A DNA stretch of 64,000 nt from Mycobacterium sp. (GTDB lineage: Bacteria; Actinomycetota; Actinomycetes; Mycobacteriales; Mycobacteriaceae). Shown piece after piece: positions 17,057-26,225 of this stretch. Made by a program: the position numbers and the translations under genes. The notes beneath the pieces are model-generated. The model was not told the DNA's origin. It made no database searches and was given only the letters and a program-made list of their open reading frames with translations. Positions within the stretch are counted from its first letter, which is position 1. The number at the start of each line of letters is the position of its first letter. Where the stretch lies: contig NZ_SCRH01000003.1 in assembly GCF_004298145.1 (NCBI RefSeq), positions 29,487 through 93,486 of the forward strand, in the 5' to 3' direction.

Positions 17057-17296
17057 CTACTGCTGCTCGGCCCGCTCACGTTCCTCGTACGTCTTGGCCT
17101 TGCCACGGGCCTTCTCGGCGGCGACTTCCTTCTTCCCAGCGCTGCGCTGCGCGTCCGCCTTGTCCTGCTGAGCCTTGCCCTCTTCGATCAGGGCGTTGTG
17201 GCCGATGATGATGCCGACGACCTGCTTGGTCTTGCCGAGAACCTCTTCCACGATGCCCCGAACGAACTCGACCGGGCCGCTCTTGGTGTCAACCAT
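17057..17296 (-). CDS. CsbD-like small stress protein (mycobacterial microaggregate-binding protein 1 type)
   Basis: A 79-residue, highly charged helical protein that starts MVDTKSGPVEFVRGIVEEV and continues with a GKTKQVVG repeat-like segment, then a Lys/Ala/Glu-rich tail with alternating charges (EKARGKAKTYEERERAEQQ). This is the pattern of CsbD-like proteins, which are induced by general stress; mycobacterial members have been called microaggregate-binding protein 1. GGAGA lies before the ATG. It is a single-gene unit insulated by a terminator hairpin from the lyase. Function is unknown and unrelated to the catabolic genes as far as can be seen. Confidence 0.72.
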   Translation of the reverse strand: MVDTKSGPVEFVRGIVEEVLGKTKQVVGIIIGHNALIEEGKAQQDKADAQRSAGKKEVAAEKARGKAKTYEERERAEQQ

Positions 17297-17495
17297 TGCG
17301 TCTCCTTCCCCACGTGATCATTGGCTCTTGTACGCATTCCCGATCACCCGGTCGATGCAAACATGGCGCCGACATGTCCATCACCACAACAGTCGCCGAC
17401 CGTCGATCCGGGGGCGATCGCAGCGGCGGGCCGACGACCGAAAATCGCAGTTTAGTTGCGGTTCACGGGCGCGTGGCCGCGGTTGTGGAATGCAG

Positions 17496-17514
17496 TACCG
17501 ATAGGTATACAGTA
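17496..17514. promoter_or_regulatory. copy of the shared 19-bp operator (site C) before the crotonase operon
   Basis: TACCGATAGGTATACAGTA, 12/16 arm matches. TACAGT at 17508-17513 is a good -10 hexamer, predicting a start near 17520 and a 39-nt leader to the ATG at 17559. It reads CGATAGGTAT like the reverse strand of site B. Confidence 0.58.
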
Positions 17515-17558
17515 TGGGTACAAACTCGCCAGTTGATCAGCTATGAGGGGACGGTCTG

Positions 17559-18383
17559 ATGAGCGCCGCCGACCGTGTGGTCACCGATGAGGCGGTGCTC
17601 TATGAGACCGCTGAAACCGGTGTTGCGGTCGTGACCCTCAACCGGCCCGAGCGGCTCAACGCCTGGGGCCCCGACATCTCGAGGGGTTTCTACGCGAGCA
17701 TCGACCGCGCCGAAGCCGACCCCGCGGTCCGGGTGATCGTGTTGACCGGGGCCGGCAGGGGATTCTGCGCCGGCGCGGATCTGGGTGGCGCGGGGTCCAT
17801 CGACGAAAAGCTGGGCGACGGCGACACCGACGTCACCAAGTTGGTCGGCGACCGCCACCCGCACTTCCTCACCCAACTGCGCAAGCCGATGATCGCCGCC
17901 GTTAACGGCGCCTGTGTCGGCATCGGCCTGACGCACGCCCTGATGTGTGACGTCCGGTTCGCTGCCGCCGGAGCCAAATTCGCCACCGCGTTCACCCGCC
18001 GCGGATTAATCGCCGAGTACGGGATCTCCTGGATCTTGCCGCGGCTCGCCGGTTGGGGCGCGGCGATGGACTTGCTGTTGAGCGGGCGCACGTTCTTCGC
18101 CGAGGAGGCCGCGCAACTCGGGCTGGTCAAGGAAACTGTCACACCCGACGAGTTGATGCCCCGCGCCATGGCGTACGCGGAAGACATCGCCCGCAACTGT
18201 TCACCCGCGTCCCTCGCGGTGATCAAGCGCCAGGCCTACGGCGACGCGTTGCGCGATGTCGCCGATGTCAGCGCCCGCGCCGAAACACTCATGCACGAGT
18301 CGCTGCTGCGGCCCGACGTTGTCGAAGGCATCACGAGCTTCCTGGAGAAGCGGCCACCGCGGTTCCCGCCACTGGCCCCCTAA
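17559..18383 (+). CDS. enoyl-CoA hydratase/isomerase family protein
   Basis: A 274-residue crotonase heading a six-gene plus-strand operon. It shows NRPERLNAWG, CAGADLGGAGS (first oxyanion segment), VNGACVGIGLTHALMCDV (second), and GLIAEYGISWILPR where a Glu sits in the position of a hydratase catalytic residue. GAGGGGA lies before the ATG. The next gene begins 19 bp after its stop. Confidence 0.9.
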   Translation: MSAADRVVTDEAVLYETAETGVAVVTLNRPERLNAWGPDISRGFYASIDRAEADPAVRVIVLTGAGRGFCAGADLGGAGSIDEKLGDGDTDVTKLVGDRHPHFLTQLRKPMIAAVNGACVGIGLTHALMCDVRFAAAGAKFATAFTRRGLIAEYGISWILPRLAGWGAAMDLLLSGRTFFAEEAAQLGLVKETVTPDELMPRAMAYAEDIARNCSPASLAVIKRQAYGDALRDVADVSARAETLMHESLLRPDVVEGITSFLEKRPPRFPPLAP

Positions 18384-18402
18384 CCAGCCGGAAAGGATCA
18401 TC

Positions 18403-19605
18403 ATGACCACGCTGAACTATCGAGCGATCGACGTCGACAACCACTACTACGAGCCGGTCGACTCGTTCACCCGCCACCTGGATAAGCAGTTCAAACGCCG
18501 CGGCGTGCAGATAGTCAGCGACGGCAAACGCAGCTGGGCCTTGATGGGCGACCGCATCAACCACTTCATACCGAATGTCACCTTCGATCCGATCATCGTG
18601 CCGGGTTGCCTTGACCTGTTGTTCCGCGGCGAGATCCCGGAAGGCGTCGACCCGGCGTCGCTGATGAAGGTCGAGCGACTGGCCGAGCACCCCGAGTACC
18701 AGAACCGCGACGCCCGTATCACGGTGATGGATACCCAGGACATCGAGACGGTGTTCATGCTGCCGACGTTCGCGTGCGGGGTCGAGGAGGCGCTCAAGCA
18801 CGACATCGAGGCGATGATGGCGTCGGTGCACGCCTTCAACCTGTGGCTCGACGAGGACTGGGGTTTCGACCGTCCCGATCACCGGATCATCTCCGCCCCG
18901 ATCATCTCGCTGGCCGATCCGGTCAAAGCCGTCGAGGAGGTCGAGTTCGTGCTGGCGCGCGGCGCCAAGCTGGTGCTGGTGCGGCCGGCGCCGGTGCCCG
19001 GGCTGGTCAAGCCCCGGTCGCTGGGTGACCCCAGCCACGACCCGGTGTGGGCCCGGCTGGCCGAGGCGGGGGTTCCGGTGGGATTCCACCTGTCCGACAG
19101 CGGCTATCTGGCGATCGCCGCGCTGTGGGGCGGCAAGTCGACCTTCGAGGGCTTCGGCGCGAAGGATCCTCTGGATCAGGTGCTCCTCGACGACCGGGCC
19201 ATTCACGACACGATGGCCTCGATGATCGTGCACGGCGTGTTCACCCGTCATCCGAATCTCAAGGCGGTCAGCATCGAAAACGGTTCGTACTTCGTGCATC
19301 GGCTGGTCAAGCGCCTGAAGAAGGCGGCCAACACCCAGCCCCAGCATTTTCCCGAAGACCCGGTGGAGCAGCTGCGCAACAATGTGTGGATCGCCCCCTA
19401 CTACGAGGACGATTTACCGGAGCTGGCCGACGTCATCGGCGTCGACAAGATCCTGTTCGGCTCCGACTGGCCGCACGGGGAAGGCCTCGAGACACCGGTG
19501 TCGTTCACCGAGGAGCTGCAGGGATTTAGTGAATCCGATATTCGAAAGATCATGCGAGACAACGCCCTAGACCTTCTTGGCGTCCAAGTCGGCTCGGCCG
19601 TTTGA
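18403..19605 (+). CDS. amidohydrolase (Amidohydro_2 family, decarboxylase-like)
   Basis: A 400-residue metal-dependent TIM-barrel hydrolase/decarboxylase. Metal ligands are visible: the DxDxH-type start (AIDVDNHYYEP, residues 9-19), the mid-barrel GFHLSDS His, and the catalytic Asp in FGSDWPHGEG near the C-terminus. Relatives include gamma-resorcylate and other non-oxidative decarboxylases as well as ring-opening hydrolases. GGAAAGGAT precedes the ATG at 18403. It is clearly related to the amidohydrolase at 56165 (same VRPAPVPG and IENG segments), and a shorter member follows at 21262. Confidence 0.88.
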   Translation: MTTLNYRAIDVDNHYYEPVDSFTRHLDKQFKRRGVQIVSDGKRSWALMGDRINHFIPNVTFDPIIVPGCLDLLFRGEIPEGVDPASLMKVERLAEHPEYQNRDARITVMDTQDIETVFMLPTFACGVEEALKHDIEAMMASVHAFNLWLDEDWGFDRPDHRIISAPIISLADPVKAVEEVEFVLARGAKLVLVRPAPVPGLVKPRSLGDPSHDPVWARLAEAGVPVGFHLSDSGYLAIAALWGGKSTFEGFGAKDPLDQVLLDDRAIHDTMASMIVHGVFTRHPNLKAVSIENGSYFVHRLVKRLKKAANTQPQHFPEDPVEQLRNNVWIAPYYEDDLPELADVIGVDKILFGSDWPHGEGLETPVSFTEELQGFSESDIRKIMRDNALDLLGVQVGSAV

Positions 19606-19627
19606 TGATCGGGGCCCGGTTACTTCC

Positions 19628-21265
19628 GTGAGTGAATGGACCATCGGGGCGGTTCTTGACGAAATCGCCGGCGTCGTCGGCGATCGGACGATGACGGTGT
19701 GCGGCGAGCGCCGCAGCACCTTCGCCGAGTCGGCGGACCGCACCCGGCGGCTGGCGAACTTCCTGGCGAGCAAGGGATTCGGCGCCCACCGGGAGCGGGC
19801 GGCCCTGCGGAACTGGGAATGCGGGCAGGACCGGGTTGCGCTGGTGATGCACAACGATCTGTACCCCGACATGGTCATCGGGTGCCTCAAGGCCCGGACC
19901 GTCCCGGTGAACATCAACTATTACTACACGCCGCGCGAGGTCGGCGAACTTCTCGATTACGTCAGGCCTCGGGCGATCATCTACCACCGCGCGCTGGGCG
20001 CAAGGTTCGCCGACGTCCTCAACCGTGACGGCACCGATTTGTTGATCGCGGTCGACGACGGCAGTGATGCCCCGCAACTACCGGGTGCGGTGACGCTGGA
20101 AGATGCTCTGGCGCAGGGTGATACCGACCAGCACGTGATCCCGTCGCCGGATGACCTGCTGATGATCTGCACCGGCGGCACCACCGGCCGGCCCAAGGGT
20201 GTGCTCTGGCGGCAGTCCGACATCTATGTGTCGTCGATGGTGGGGGCAGACCATGCCTGCGCTGCCGAGATCCACGACAAGGTGCGCGGAGCGGCCGGGG
20301 CACCGTGGTTCGCGGTGTCGCCGCTGATGCACGCGGCCGGCATGTGGACCGCGTTCTCGGCGATCATGGCCGGGACGCCCGTGGTGATGTACGACACCGG
20401 CAAAAAACTCGACCCGCGATCGGTGTTGGAAACGGCGCAGCGCGAGAAGGTGGGCTTGATGACGATGGTCGGCGACGCCTACGCCGCGCCGCTGGTGGCC
20501 GAACTGCGCCGCGGTTCCTACGATCTGTCGTCGCTGTACGCCATAGGCACCGGGGGCGCCGCAACGAACCCGAAATACCAACGCGCCCTTGTGGAGTTGA
20601 TCCCCCAGGTCACGGTGATCAACGGTTACGGCTCATCGGAGACCGGAAACATGGGATTCGGCCACAGCCGGCGCGATACGCAATCCGACACGTTCACGCT
20701 GCGGGAAGGCGGGCTGATTCTCTCCGAGGACTACAGCCACTTCCTCTCCCCGGGCGAGCCCGAGGTGGGCTGGGTCGCCAGGGAAGGGCGAATCCCGTTG
20801 GGGTACTTCAACGATCCCGACGCCACCCGCAAGACCTTTCCCGAGATCGACGGCAAGCGGGTGGTGATATCGGGCGACCGCGCCGGGTTGGAGCCCGACG
20901 GCACATTGCGGCTGTTCGGCCGTGACTCGCTGGTGGTCAATACCGGCGGGGAGAAAGTCTTCGTCGAGGAAGTCGAAGAGGTGCTGCGCGCCCACCCGGC
21001 GATCGCCGACGCGCTGGTGGTCGGGCGCCCCAGCGAGCGCTGGGGAGAAGAAATCGTCGCCCTCGTCGAACTCCGTGCGGAAGCCACCGCGACGGGTGGT
21101 GAACTGCACACGCACTGCACCACGCAATTGGCGCGGTTCAAGACGCCCAAGGAGTTCCTCTTCGTCGATCACGTCCAGCGCTTGGGCAACGGAAAGGCCG
21201 ATTACCGTTGGGCGAAACGGCACGCTTCGACACCAGCAACAGCAAAGGCGCCGATGTCCACATGA
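19628..21265 (+). CDS. FadD19-like acyl-CoA synthetase
   Basis: An ANL ligase of 545 residues with P-loop ICTGGTTGRPKGVLWRQSD and the C-terminal GNGKADYRWAKRH lysine segment; the VLWR and DYRWA signatures are those of the FadD19 group, which activates C24/C26-type steroid side chains in M. tuberculosis. GTG at 19628 is chosen, 22 bp after the amidohydrolase stop; an ATG at 19577 would overlap that gene. Overlaps the next gene by ATGA. A paralogue with the same signatures is at 34968. Confidence 0.88.
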   Translation: MSEWTIGAVLDEIAGVVGDRTMTVCGERRSTFAESADRTRRLANFLASKGFGAHRERAALRNWECGQDRVALVMHNDLYPDMVIGCLKARTVPVNINYYYTPREVGELLDYVRPRAIIYHRALGARFADVLNRDGTDLLIAVDDGSDAPQLPGAVTLEDALAQGDTDQHVIPSPDDLLMICTGGTTGRPKGVLWRQSDIYVSSMVGADHACAAEIHDKVRGAAGAPWFAVSPLMHAAGMWTAFSAIMAGTPVVMYDTGKKLDPRSVLETAQREKVGLMTMVGDAYAAPLVAELRRGSYDLSSLYAIGTGGAATNPKYQRALVELIPQVTVINGYGSSETGNMGFGHSRRDTQSDTFTLREGGLILSEDYSHFLSPGEPEVGWVAREGRIPLGYFNDPDATRKTFPEIDGKRVVISGDRAGLEPDGTLRLFGRDSLVVNTGGEKVFVEEVEEVLRAHPAIADALVVGRPSERWGEEIVALVELRAEATATGGELHTHCTTQLARFKTPKEFLFVDHVQRLGNGKADYRWAKRHASTPATAKAPMST

Positions 21266-22092
21266 AAGCAATCGATTGCCTGGTCAATGTGCACTTCGGC
21301 GAGACCGAGAAGCAACCGACCTGGATGCTCAAGGTGCGTGACGACTACTTCAAGGGCCCCCAGTCCATGTTCGAGCCCGTCGAGTTGTCCGCGCTGCTCG
21401 ACGAAATGGACGCCCAGGGTGTGCGCAAAGCCATCCTGATGGACAACCTCGCCAAGCCGTCGGTGACCGCGCGAAAATTCGTCGAGGAGAGGCCCGAGCG
21501 GTTCGCCCTGGCGATGGGCGGGGTGAACCTACTGCGACCGATGCCCTCCCTGCGGGAACTTTCTGCCATCGTCAACGACGTGCCCGTTGCGTATGCGGCT
21601 GTGGGGCCGAGCTTTTGGGGCGACGGCCAGTATCCGCCCAGCGACGCCGTCTATTACCCGCTCTACACCAAATGCGCCGAGCTCGAGCTTCCGTTGTGTA
21701 TCAACACCGGTATTCCCGGGCCGCCCATCCCTGGGGAAGTGCAGAATCCGATCCACCTCGACCGGGTCTGCGTGCGATTCCCGGAGCTGAAACTGTGCAT
21801 GATCCACGGCGCGGATCCCTGGTGGGACATCGCGATCAGGCTGTTGATCAAATACGCCAACCTGCGCCTGATGACGTCGGCGTGGTCGCCCAAGCGGTTG
21901 CCGGAGAGCCTGCTGCACTACATGCGGACCCGTGGACAGGGCAAGGTGATCTTCGCTTCCGACTGGCCGGTACTGAGAATGCAGCGCGTCGTGCCCGAGG
22001 CGGCTGCGCTGGATCTGCCCGCCGACGTGCTCGAAAACTATCTCTACAACAATGCGCAAGAATTCTTCTTCGGTGGCCAGGAGGAACGCTGA
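21262..22092 (+). CDS. amidohydrolase (Amidohydro_2 family), short type
   Basis: A 276-residue TIM-barrel protein starting MKAIDCLVNVHFGE, where the usual first-strand DxH metal pair appears as D-C-L-V-N-V-H, so the first Asp-x-His site is altered. It retains CINTGIPGPPIP, CMIHGADPWWD (His plus Asp) and IFASDWPVLRMQ with the catalytic Asp. The start is fixed by the ATGA overlap with the ligase. Lies between a ligase and an ACAD pair, so it probably opens or decarboxylates a CoA ester or ring product. Confidence 0.85.
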   Translation: MKAIDCLVNVHFGETEKQPTWMLKVRDDYFKGPQSMFEPVELSALLDEMDAQGVRKAILMDNLAKPSVTARKFVEERPERFALAMGGVNLLRPMPSLRELSAIVNDVPVAYAAVGPSFWGDGQYPPSDAVYYPLYTKCAELELPLCINTGIPGPPIPGEVQNPIHLDRVCVRFPELKLCMIHGADPWWDIAIRLLIKYANLRLMTSAWSPKRLPESLLHYMRTRGQGKVIFASDWPVLRMQRVVPEAAALDLPADVLENYLYNNAQEFFFGGQEER

Positions 22093-22094
22093 GA

Positions 22095-23141
22095 ATGGAC
22101 CGCTACGAACTACGCAGGCTCGACTACAGCCTGACCTCGGATCACGAGGCGTTGCAGGCCGCGTATCGCGATTTCTTCAAGACGCATTGCCCGATCGAGA
22201 CCGTGCGCGCCGCGGAGGAAACCGGCTTTGACAAGAACCTGTGGGAGCGGTTGTGCGCCATGGGCGCAACGACCATGGCGCTGCCGCAATCAGCGGGCGG
22301 CGACGGTGCGACGCTCGTCGACCTGACGTTGGTGGCCGAGGAGATCGGCCGGTCACTGGCGCCGGTGCCGTGGATCGACCAGGTCTGCGCGGCGCGTCTG
22401 CTGGCTCGACTCGGCGTGGTGGAACCCGATGTCGTGCAGGGCAAGCGACTCGCCGCATTCGATCCGCGGCACGACAGCGCCTCCGGGGCGCGGCTGCTGC
22501 CCACCGGATCGATCGCCGATCAGATCATCGTGCGCGACGGCGCGGAAGTGGTCGCGCTGACCTTCGGCACCCGCCCGACGAAGGTGGACAACATCGGCCG
22601 CCTGCCGATGGCCTGGGTGGATCCGGCGAGCGCCGACACGCGCACCGTGCTGGCCAGCGGACCCGACGCCTCAGCGGAATATCAACGCGCGCTGGACGAG
22701 TGGCGGGTGCTGTCCGCCGCGGCGTTGGTGGGCTTGGTGGAGGAGACCATGACGATCGCCGCCGAATTCGCCAAGACCCGCTACACGCTGGGCGTGCCGA
22801 TTTCGACGCTGCAGGGCATCTCGCATCCACTGGCCAACATCGCGATCACCGTGCAGGGTGGTCGCAATCTGGCGCGGCGCGCGGCCTGGTTCTTGGACAA
22901 CGAGCCCGACGAGCGCCCCGAGTTGGCCCCCTCGGCGTTCGTGTTCATGGCGGAAGAAGCGGCGAAGGCCGCGACCATGGCGGTGCACGTGCAAGGCGGT
23001 CTTGGTGTTTCGGCGGAGGCGGCCGCGACGGCGTACCTGGTGCGTGCCCGCGGCTGGGCCCTGGCCGGTGGGGACCCCGGCGCCAGCGCGAAGTACATCG
23101 GCGAACTCGTCGCCGCACGCGAAAGCGGAAGGGGCGCATAG
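22095..23141 (+). CDS. acyl-CoA dehydrogenase-like subunit (likely partner of next gene)
   Basis: A 348-residue ACAD of the short, non-canonical type: the middle flavin-contact segments are weak and the C-terminus has VQGGLGVSAEAAATAYLVRARG without an EGTxEI-type base. Such subunits pair with a canonical neighbour to form alpha2beta2 dehydrogenases, as in FadE28-FadE29 of steroid catabolism. The start ATG at 22095 follows the amidohydrolase stop by two bases. It shares its last base with the start of the next ACAD. Confidence 0.86.
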   Translation: MDRYELRRLDYSLTSDHEALQAAYRDFFKTHCPIETVRAAEETGFDKNLWERLCAMGATTMALPQSAGGDGATLVDLTLVAEEIGRSLAPVPWIDQVCAARLLARLGVVEPDVVQGKRLAAFDPRHDSASGARLLPTGSIADQIIVRDGAEVVALTFGTRPTKVDNIGRLPMAWVDPASADTRTVLASGPDASAEYQRALDEWRVLSAAALVGLVEETMTIAAEFAKTRYTLGVPISTLQGISHPLANIAITVQGGRNLARRAAWFLDNEPDERPELAPSAFVFMAEEAAKAATMAVHVQGGLGVSAEAAATAYLVRARGWALAGGDPGASAKYIGELVAARESGRGA

Positions 23142-24340
23142 TGGATTTCTCACGTGTCACGCTGTCCGACGACGATCAGCGTTTCCTGGACGAAGCACGC
23201 GATTTCCTGCGCACCCATGTGACCGACGACGTCAAGCGCCGGGACCGCGAAACGGGCGACAATTTCAACGAAGGGGTGCACCTGGCGCTGGGTGCCGCCG
23301 GCTACCTGGAACGGGAATGGAAGCCGGAGGCCGACGGCGGCTTCAGCCGGGTGCATCGCCGCATCTGGGAGCTGGAGAAGCGGCGCGCGCACGTGCCCTG
23401 GGTGACCTGGGGCACTACCGCCATGGTGGCCCGTTCGGTCGCGAGGTTCGGGTCGAGCGAATTGCGGGATGAAGTGCTGCCGGGCGTCTTCAGCGGACAC
23501 GTTCGGCTGTGTCTGGGCTACACCGAACCCGAGGGCGGATCCGACATCGCCACCTGCAAGACGCGGGCGGTGCGGGAGGCGGATGGGTCGAGCTGGATTA
23601 TCAATGGCTCCAAGATGTTCACCACCGGAGCGCACAACTGCCGGTACGTGTTCCTGATCACCAACACCGATCCGAATGCCCCGAAGCACAAGAGCCTGAC
23701 CATGTTCCTGGTCCCGCTGGATTCCCCGGGCATCGAAATCCAGGGCATCCGCACGGTCGACGGTGACCGCACCAACATCGTCTACTACAGCGACGTGCGT
23801 GTCGACGACAAGTACCGGCTGGGCGAGGTGAACGCCGGCTGGACGGTGCTGCGCGAGCCGCTCAACGTCGAACACGGCGCGGTGGCGGCCGCCCCGGACG
23901 GGCTGCAGGACGTGTCGATCATGATGCACCAGGCCGGTTTCATGGCCGACGCCCTGGACAAGGCCGCGGGCAGGGTGGCAGAGCGGGACGAAGGCGGGCG
24001 CAGGCTCATTGACGATGCGGCGGTGGCGTACCGATTGGGGCGCAGCGCCGCGCGGATGGAAGCGTCGCTGAGTGCGCCCAGCATCTTCGGGCGCGTCGCC
24101 CTCGCGCAGACGATGCGCGACATCGCTCCGGAGCTGATGGACATCCTCGGCACGGCGTCCACGTTGCCGATCGGCACCGACGGGGCGGCCGACGACGGCG
24201 CGTCGGAGTATGTATTCCGGTTCGCGCCGCTGGTCGGGATTTACGGTGGCACCCTCGAGGTGTTCCGCAACATGATCGCGCAGTACATGCTGGGCCTGGG
24301 TAAGGCGGCTTACGCGCCGCCGGTCCAGAAGGTTTCCTGA
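23141..24340 (+). CDS. acyl-CoA dehydrogenase
   Basis: A 399-residue ACAD starting at GTG that overlaps the previous TAG by one base (TAGTG). It has the full flavin segment LGYTEPEGGSDIATCKTR, SKMFTTGAHNCRYVF and GGTLEVFRNMIAQ. The MCAD-type Glu is replaced by Gly in IYGGTLEV, which is common in bacterial FadE proteins that use another Glu, so it is not evidence of inactivity. With the preceding gene it probably forms one heteromeric enzyme ending this six-gene operon. Confidence 0.9.
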   Translation: MDFSRVTLSDDDQRFLDEARDFLRTHVTDDVKRRDRETGDNFNEGVHLALGAAGYLEREWKPEADGGFSRVHRRIWELEKRRAHVPWVTWGTTAMVARSVARFGSSELRDEVLPGVFSGHVRLCLGYTEPEGGSDIATCKTRAVREADGSSWIINGSKMFTTGAHNCRYVFLITNTDPNAPKHKSLTMFLVPLDSPGIEIQGIRTVDGDRTNIVYYSDVRVDDKYRLGEVNAGWTVLREPLNVEHGAVAAAPDGLQDVSIMMHQAGFMADALDKAAGRVAERDEGGRRLIDDAAVAYRLGRSAARMEASLSAPSIFGRVALAQTMRDIAPELMDILGTASTLPIGTDGAADDGASEYVFRFAPLVGIYGGTLEVFRNMIAQYMLGLGKAAYAPPVQKVS

Positions 24341-24386
24341 ACCTGCCACTGCCCCCGGTGGGTGCGGCCCGAACCCGAGCGGCCCG

Positions 24387-24575
24387 TCAGCCGTGCCCGT
24401 AGATGATCCGCAGCATCTTGAGGTTGATACTGATGAAACGCCCGAACTGGACGATGATGTTCTGACGCATCCGCAGCGTCGCAGGGGTGGGCAGCGGTGC
24501 GTCGCCAATGCGCTCGGCCGTCAGCGCATTCACGTCCGAATAATTGGTTTCGTCGTCCATCGGAGTGCCTTTCAC
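24387..24575 (-). CDS. small conserved protein downstream of SQR-like gene
   Basis: A 62-residue protein (or 57 from the second Met). The first half is acidic and Pro-rich; the second half, RMRQNIIVQFGRFISINLKMLRIIYGHG, is an amphipathic/hydrophobic basic helix that could lie on a membrane. It overlaps the end of the flavoprotein by ATGA, so translation is coupled. The position suggests it anchors or assists the flavoprotein at the quinone pool. I know no function for it. Confidence 0.6.
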   Translation of the reverse strand: MKGTPMDDETNYSDVNALTAERIGDAPLPTPATLRMRQNIIVQFGRFISINLKMLRIIYGHG

Positions 24576-26029
24576 TCAGGGATCAGCCACCAGAATGGGC
24601 GGGCTTTCGCCTTGTAGATGAAGAGGTGATGCAACAGCAGCTTGATCCAGTGGCCAGCCAGGCCGAGCTCACCGGAGGTGCCAGCGATGTCACGACCCGT
24701 TTGGGGATACTTCACCGGGTCGGGGACAACGGGAAACATTGTCATCGCGGCCGCCGAGCCCTCGCGCAAGCCGGTGCCTGCCGACGCAACGCACGCGGCG
24801 CCCATGCTCGACATCGAGGCGCGGTGCGCAACACTGGTTGTTCCCTTGGTGATTCGATCGTGGATGGTCTCGGCAACCGTCTTGGCCATGATGCCCGACG
24901 GCATACCGGTGCGCGGCGGACTGGGGGTGATGACCGTTCCGTTGGCACTCGAGCGCGGCCGAGAGATGGGATGCGGGGGCGCGAACGCGATGCCGGGCGC
25001 GAAGATGTTCGGGTAGGCCGGCGACTCGTAGGTGTACGGCCAATCCTCGGCGGACCACTCGTCATACGGCTTGCCCGAGTAGTCTGCGTCGACCTTCAGG
25101 AAACCTGACGGTGCGAACAGAACGGAGCTGATGTCGTTGCCGCGCTTGTCGTATGCCGCGAGGTCGGCTCCCCTGAAAGGGGGTAGCAGCATGGCGAAGT
25201 CGAAATCTAATTCGTGCTCTTTGCCGTCGAGTTGTTCGTAGCGCAGCTTGCCGTCCATCACCTCATGGACGGCCGCTTGGGTGATGGCCCTGACACCGCG
25301 CTCGCGGAACAGCGACTCGGTCCACAGCCGGCTGGACTGCATGAAGCCCTTCTCGACAAAGCTCATGCCACCGACGCCGAAGTCGCCCAGTTCGTACTCG
25401 TTTGTGAGGTAGACGATTTCGGCGAGGTGTCGCACGCCGGCGGCTCGCAGGGTGTGCTCAACGTTGAAGGCGTACTCGAACGCCGCGCCCTCGCATGTGC
25501 AGGTGCCGTGTCCGACGCCAATGACGAGGCGCTGCTTCTCGCCGGCCTTCATTCTGGCGATGACCTGGTCGAGCGCTTGCGCCGCTTCGACGGCGTGGGC
25601 CGCGGTGCACACCGAGTATGAGTGGCCGGCAGGCCCGAGCCCCGGAGTAGCCGCGAAGTTCAGTCGCGGTCCGGTCGCGTTGATGAGGTAGTCGTATGTC
25701 ATGGTGCCGGTCTGGCCGTCGTGCTTCTCATCGGTGTAGGTGAAGTCCACCGATGGTGCCGACTCGTCTTCAGTGCCCTCCGGATGGATTGCCGTGGCAA
25801 GCGCTTGATGAAACGCAATGCCCTTGCGCCGGTAGATCGGCCTGAGCGGAATAAGCACCTTGGCTGCATCCATCCGGCCCACGCCGACCCAGATGTTCGA
25901 CGGGATCCAGTTCCAGTCGGCGTTGGGGGATATCACGACGACCTCGTGACTGCGACCTAGCCATCGGCGCAGGTGCAGAGCGGCGGTATGCCCGGCGATA
26001 CCAGCGCCGAGGATCACGACTCGTGCCAT
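24572..26029 (-). CDS. sulfide:quinone oxidoreductase-like FAD protein
   Basis: A 485-residue two-dinucleotide-fold flavoprotein. GAGIAG (residues 8-13) opens the FAD fold and INATGPRLNF is the ATG motif. Cys141, Cys177/Cys179 (GTCTCEGAAFEYAFN) and Cys413 are placed like the redox cysteines of sulfide:quinone oxidoreductases, which oxidise sulfide to polysulfide and reduce membrane quinone. The C-terminal tail WIKLLLHHLFIYKAKARPFWW is amphipathic and suits membrane docking. It is divergent from an AhpD-like/thioredoxin cassette, which supports a thiol or sulfide role. A type II NADH dehydrogenase relative is the alternative. Confidence 0.8.
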   Translation of the reverse strand: MARVVILGAGIAGHTAALHLRRWLGRSHEVVVISPNADWNWIPSNIWVGVGRMDAAKVLIPLRPIYRRKGIAFHQALATAIHPEGTEDESAPSVDFTYTDEKHDGQTGTMTYDYLINATGPRLNFAATPGLGPAGHSYSVCTAAHAVEAAQALDQVIARMKAGEKQRLVIGVGHGTCTCEGAAFEYAFNVEHTLRAAGVRHLAEIVYLTNEYELGDFGVGGMSFVEKGFMQSSRLWTESLFRERGVRAITQAAVHEVMDGKLRYEQLDGKEHELDFDFAMLLPPFRGADLAAYDKRGNDISSVLFAPSGFLKVDADYSGKPYDEWSAEDWPYTYESPAYPNIFAPGIAFAPPHPISRPRSSANGTVITPSPPRTGMPSGIMAKTVAETIHDRITKGTTSVAHRASMSSMGAACVASAGTGLREGSAAAMTMFPVVPDPVKYPQTGRDIAGTSGELGLAGHWIKLLLHHLFIYKAKARPFWWLIPE

Positions 26030-26200
26030 TGCTGCTCCTCTGTCGAAATTGGCGCCTCGGGTTGCTCCGCGTGTGAAACGCCGGGCACTCCGAGGTCAGA
26101 TTGCGCTCCCGCGACCACGCATCTCTAGGGCCGATGGACTCTATTGGCGGAGGTATATGTGCACCAAAAGACGATTCAGATGCACCAGCAGGAATACCCC

Positions 26201-26219
26201 TACCCGTATAGGTATTGTA
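26201..26219 (+). promoter_or_regulatory. weak copy of the shared operator and likely leaderless promoter (site D)
   Basis: TACCCGTATAGGTATTGTA has only 9/16 arm matches but shares ATAGGTAT with sites B and C. TATTGT at 26213-26218 fits TANNNT and lies 7 nt before the ATG at 26226, so the mRNA probably starts at the ATG itself (leaderless). Confidence 0.4.
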
Positions 26220-26225
26220 ACAGTC

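Noticed and set aside
22241..23140. N-terminal extension of the second ACAD back to 22241
   Set aside because: It runs in another frame through the preceding ACAD; the GTG at 23141 overlaps the upstream stop and starts the known domain.
23141..24340. Inactive ACAD because Glu is missing from the EGTxEI motif
   Set aside because: Many active bacterial FadE enzymes have GGTxE here and use another Glu, so this is not evidence of inactivity.
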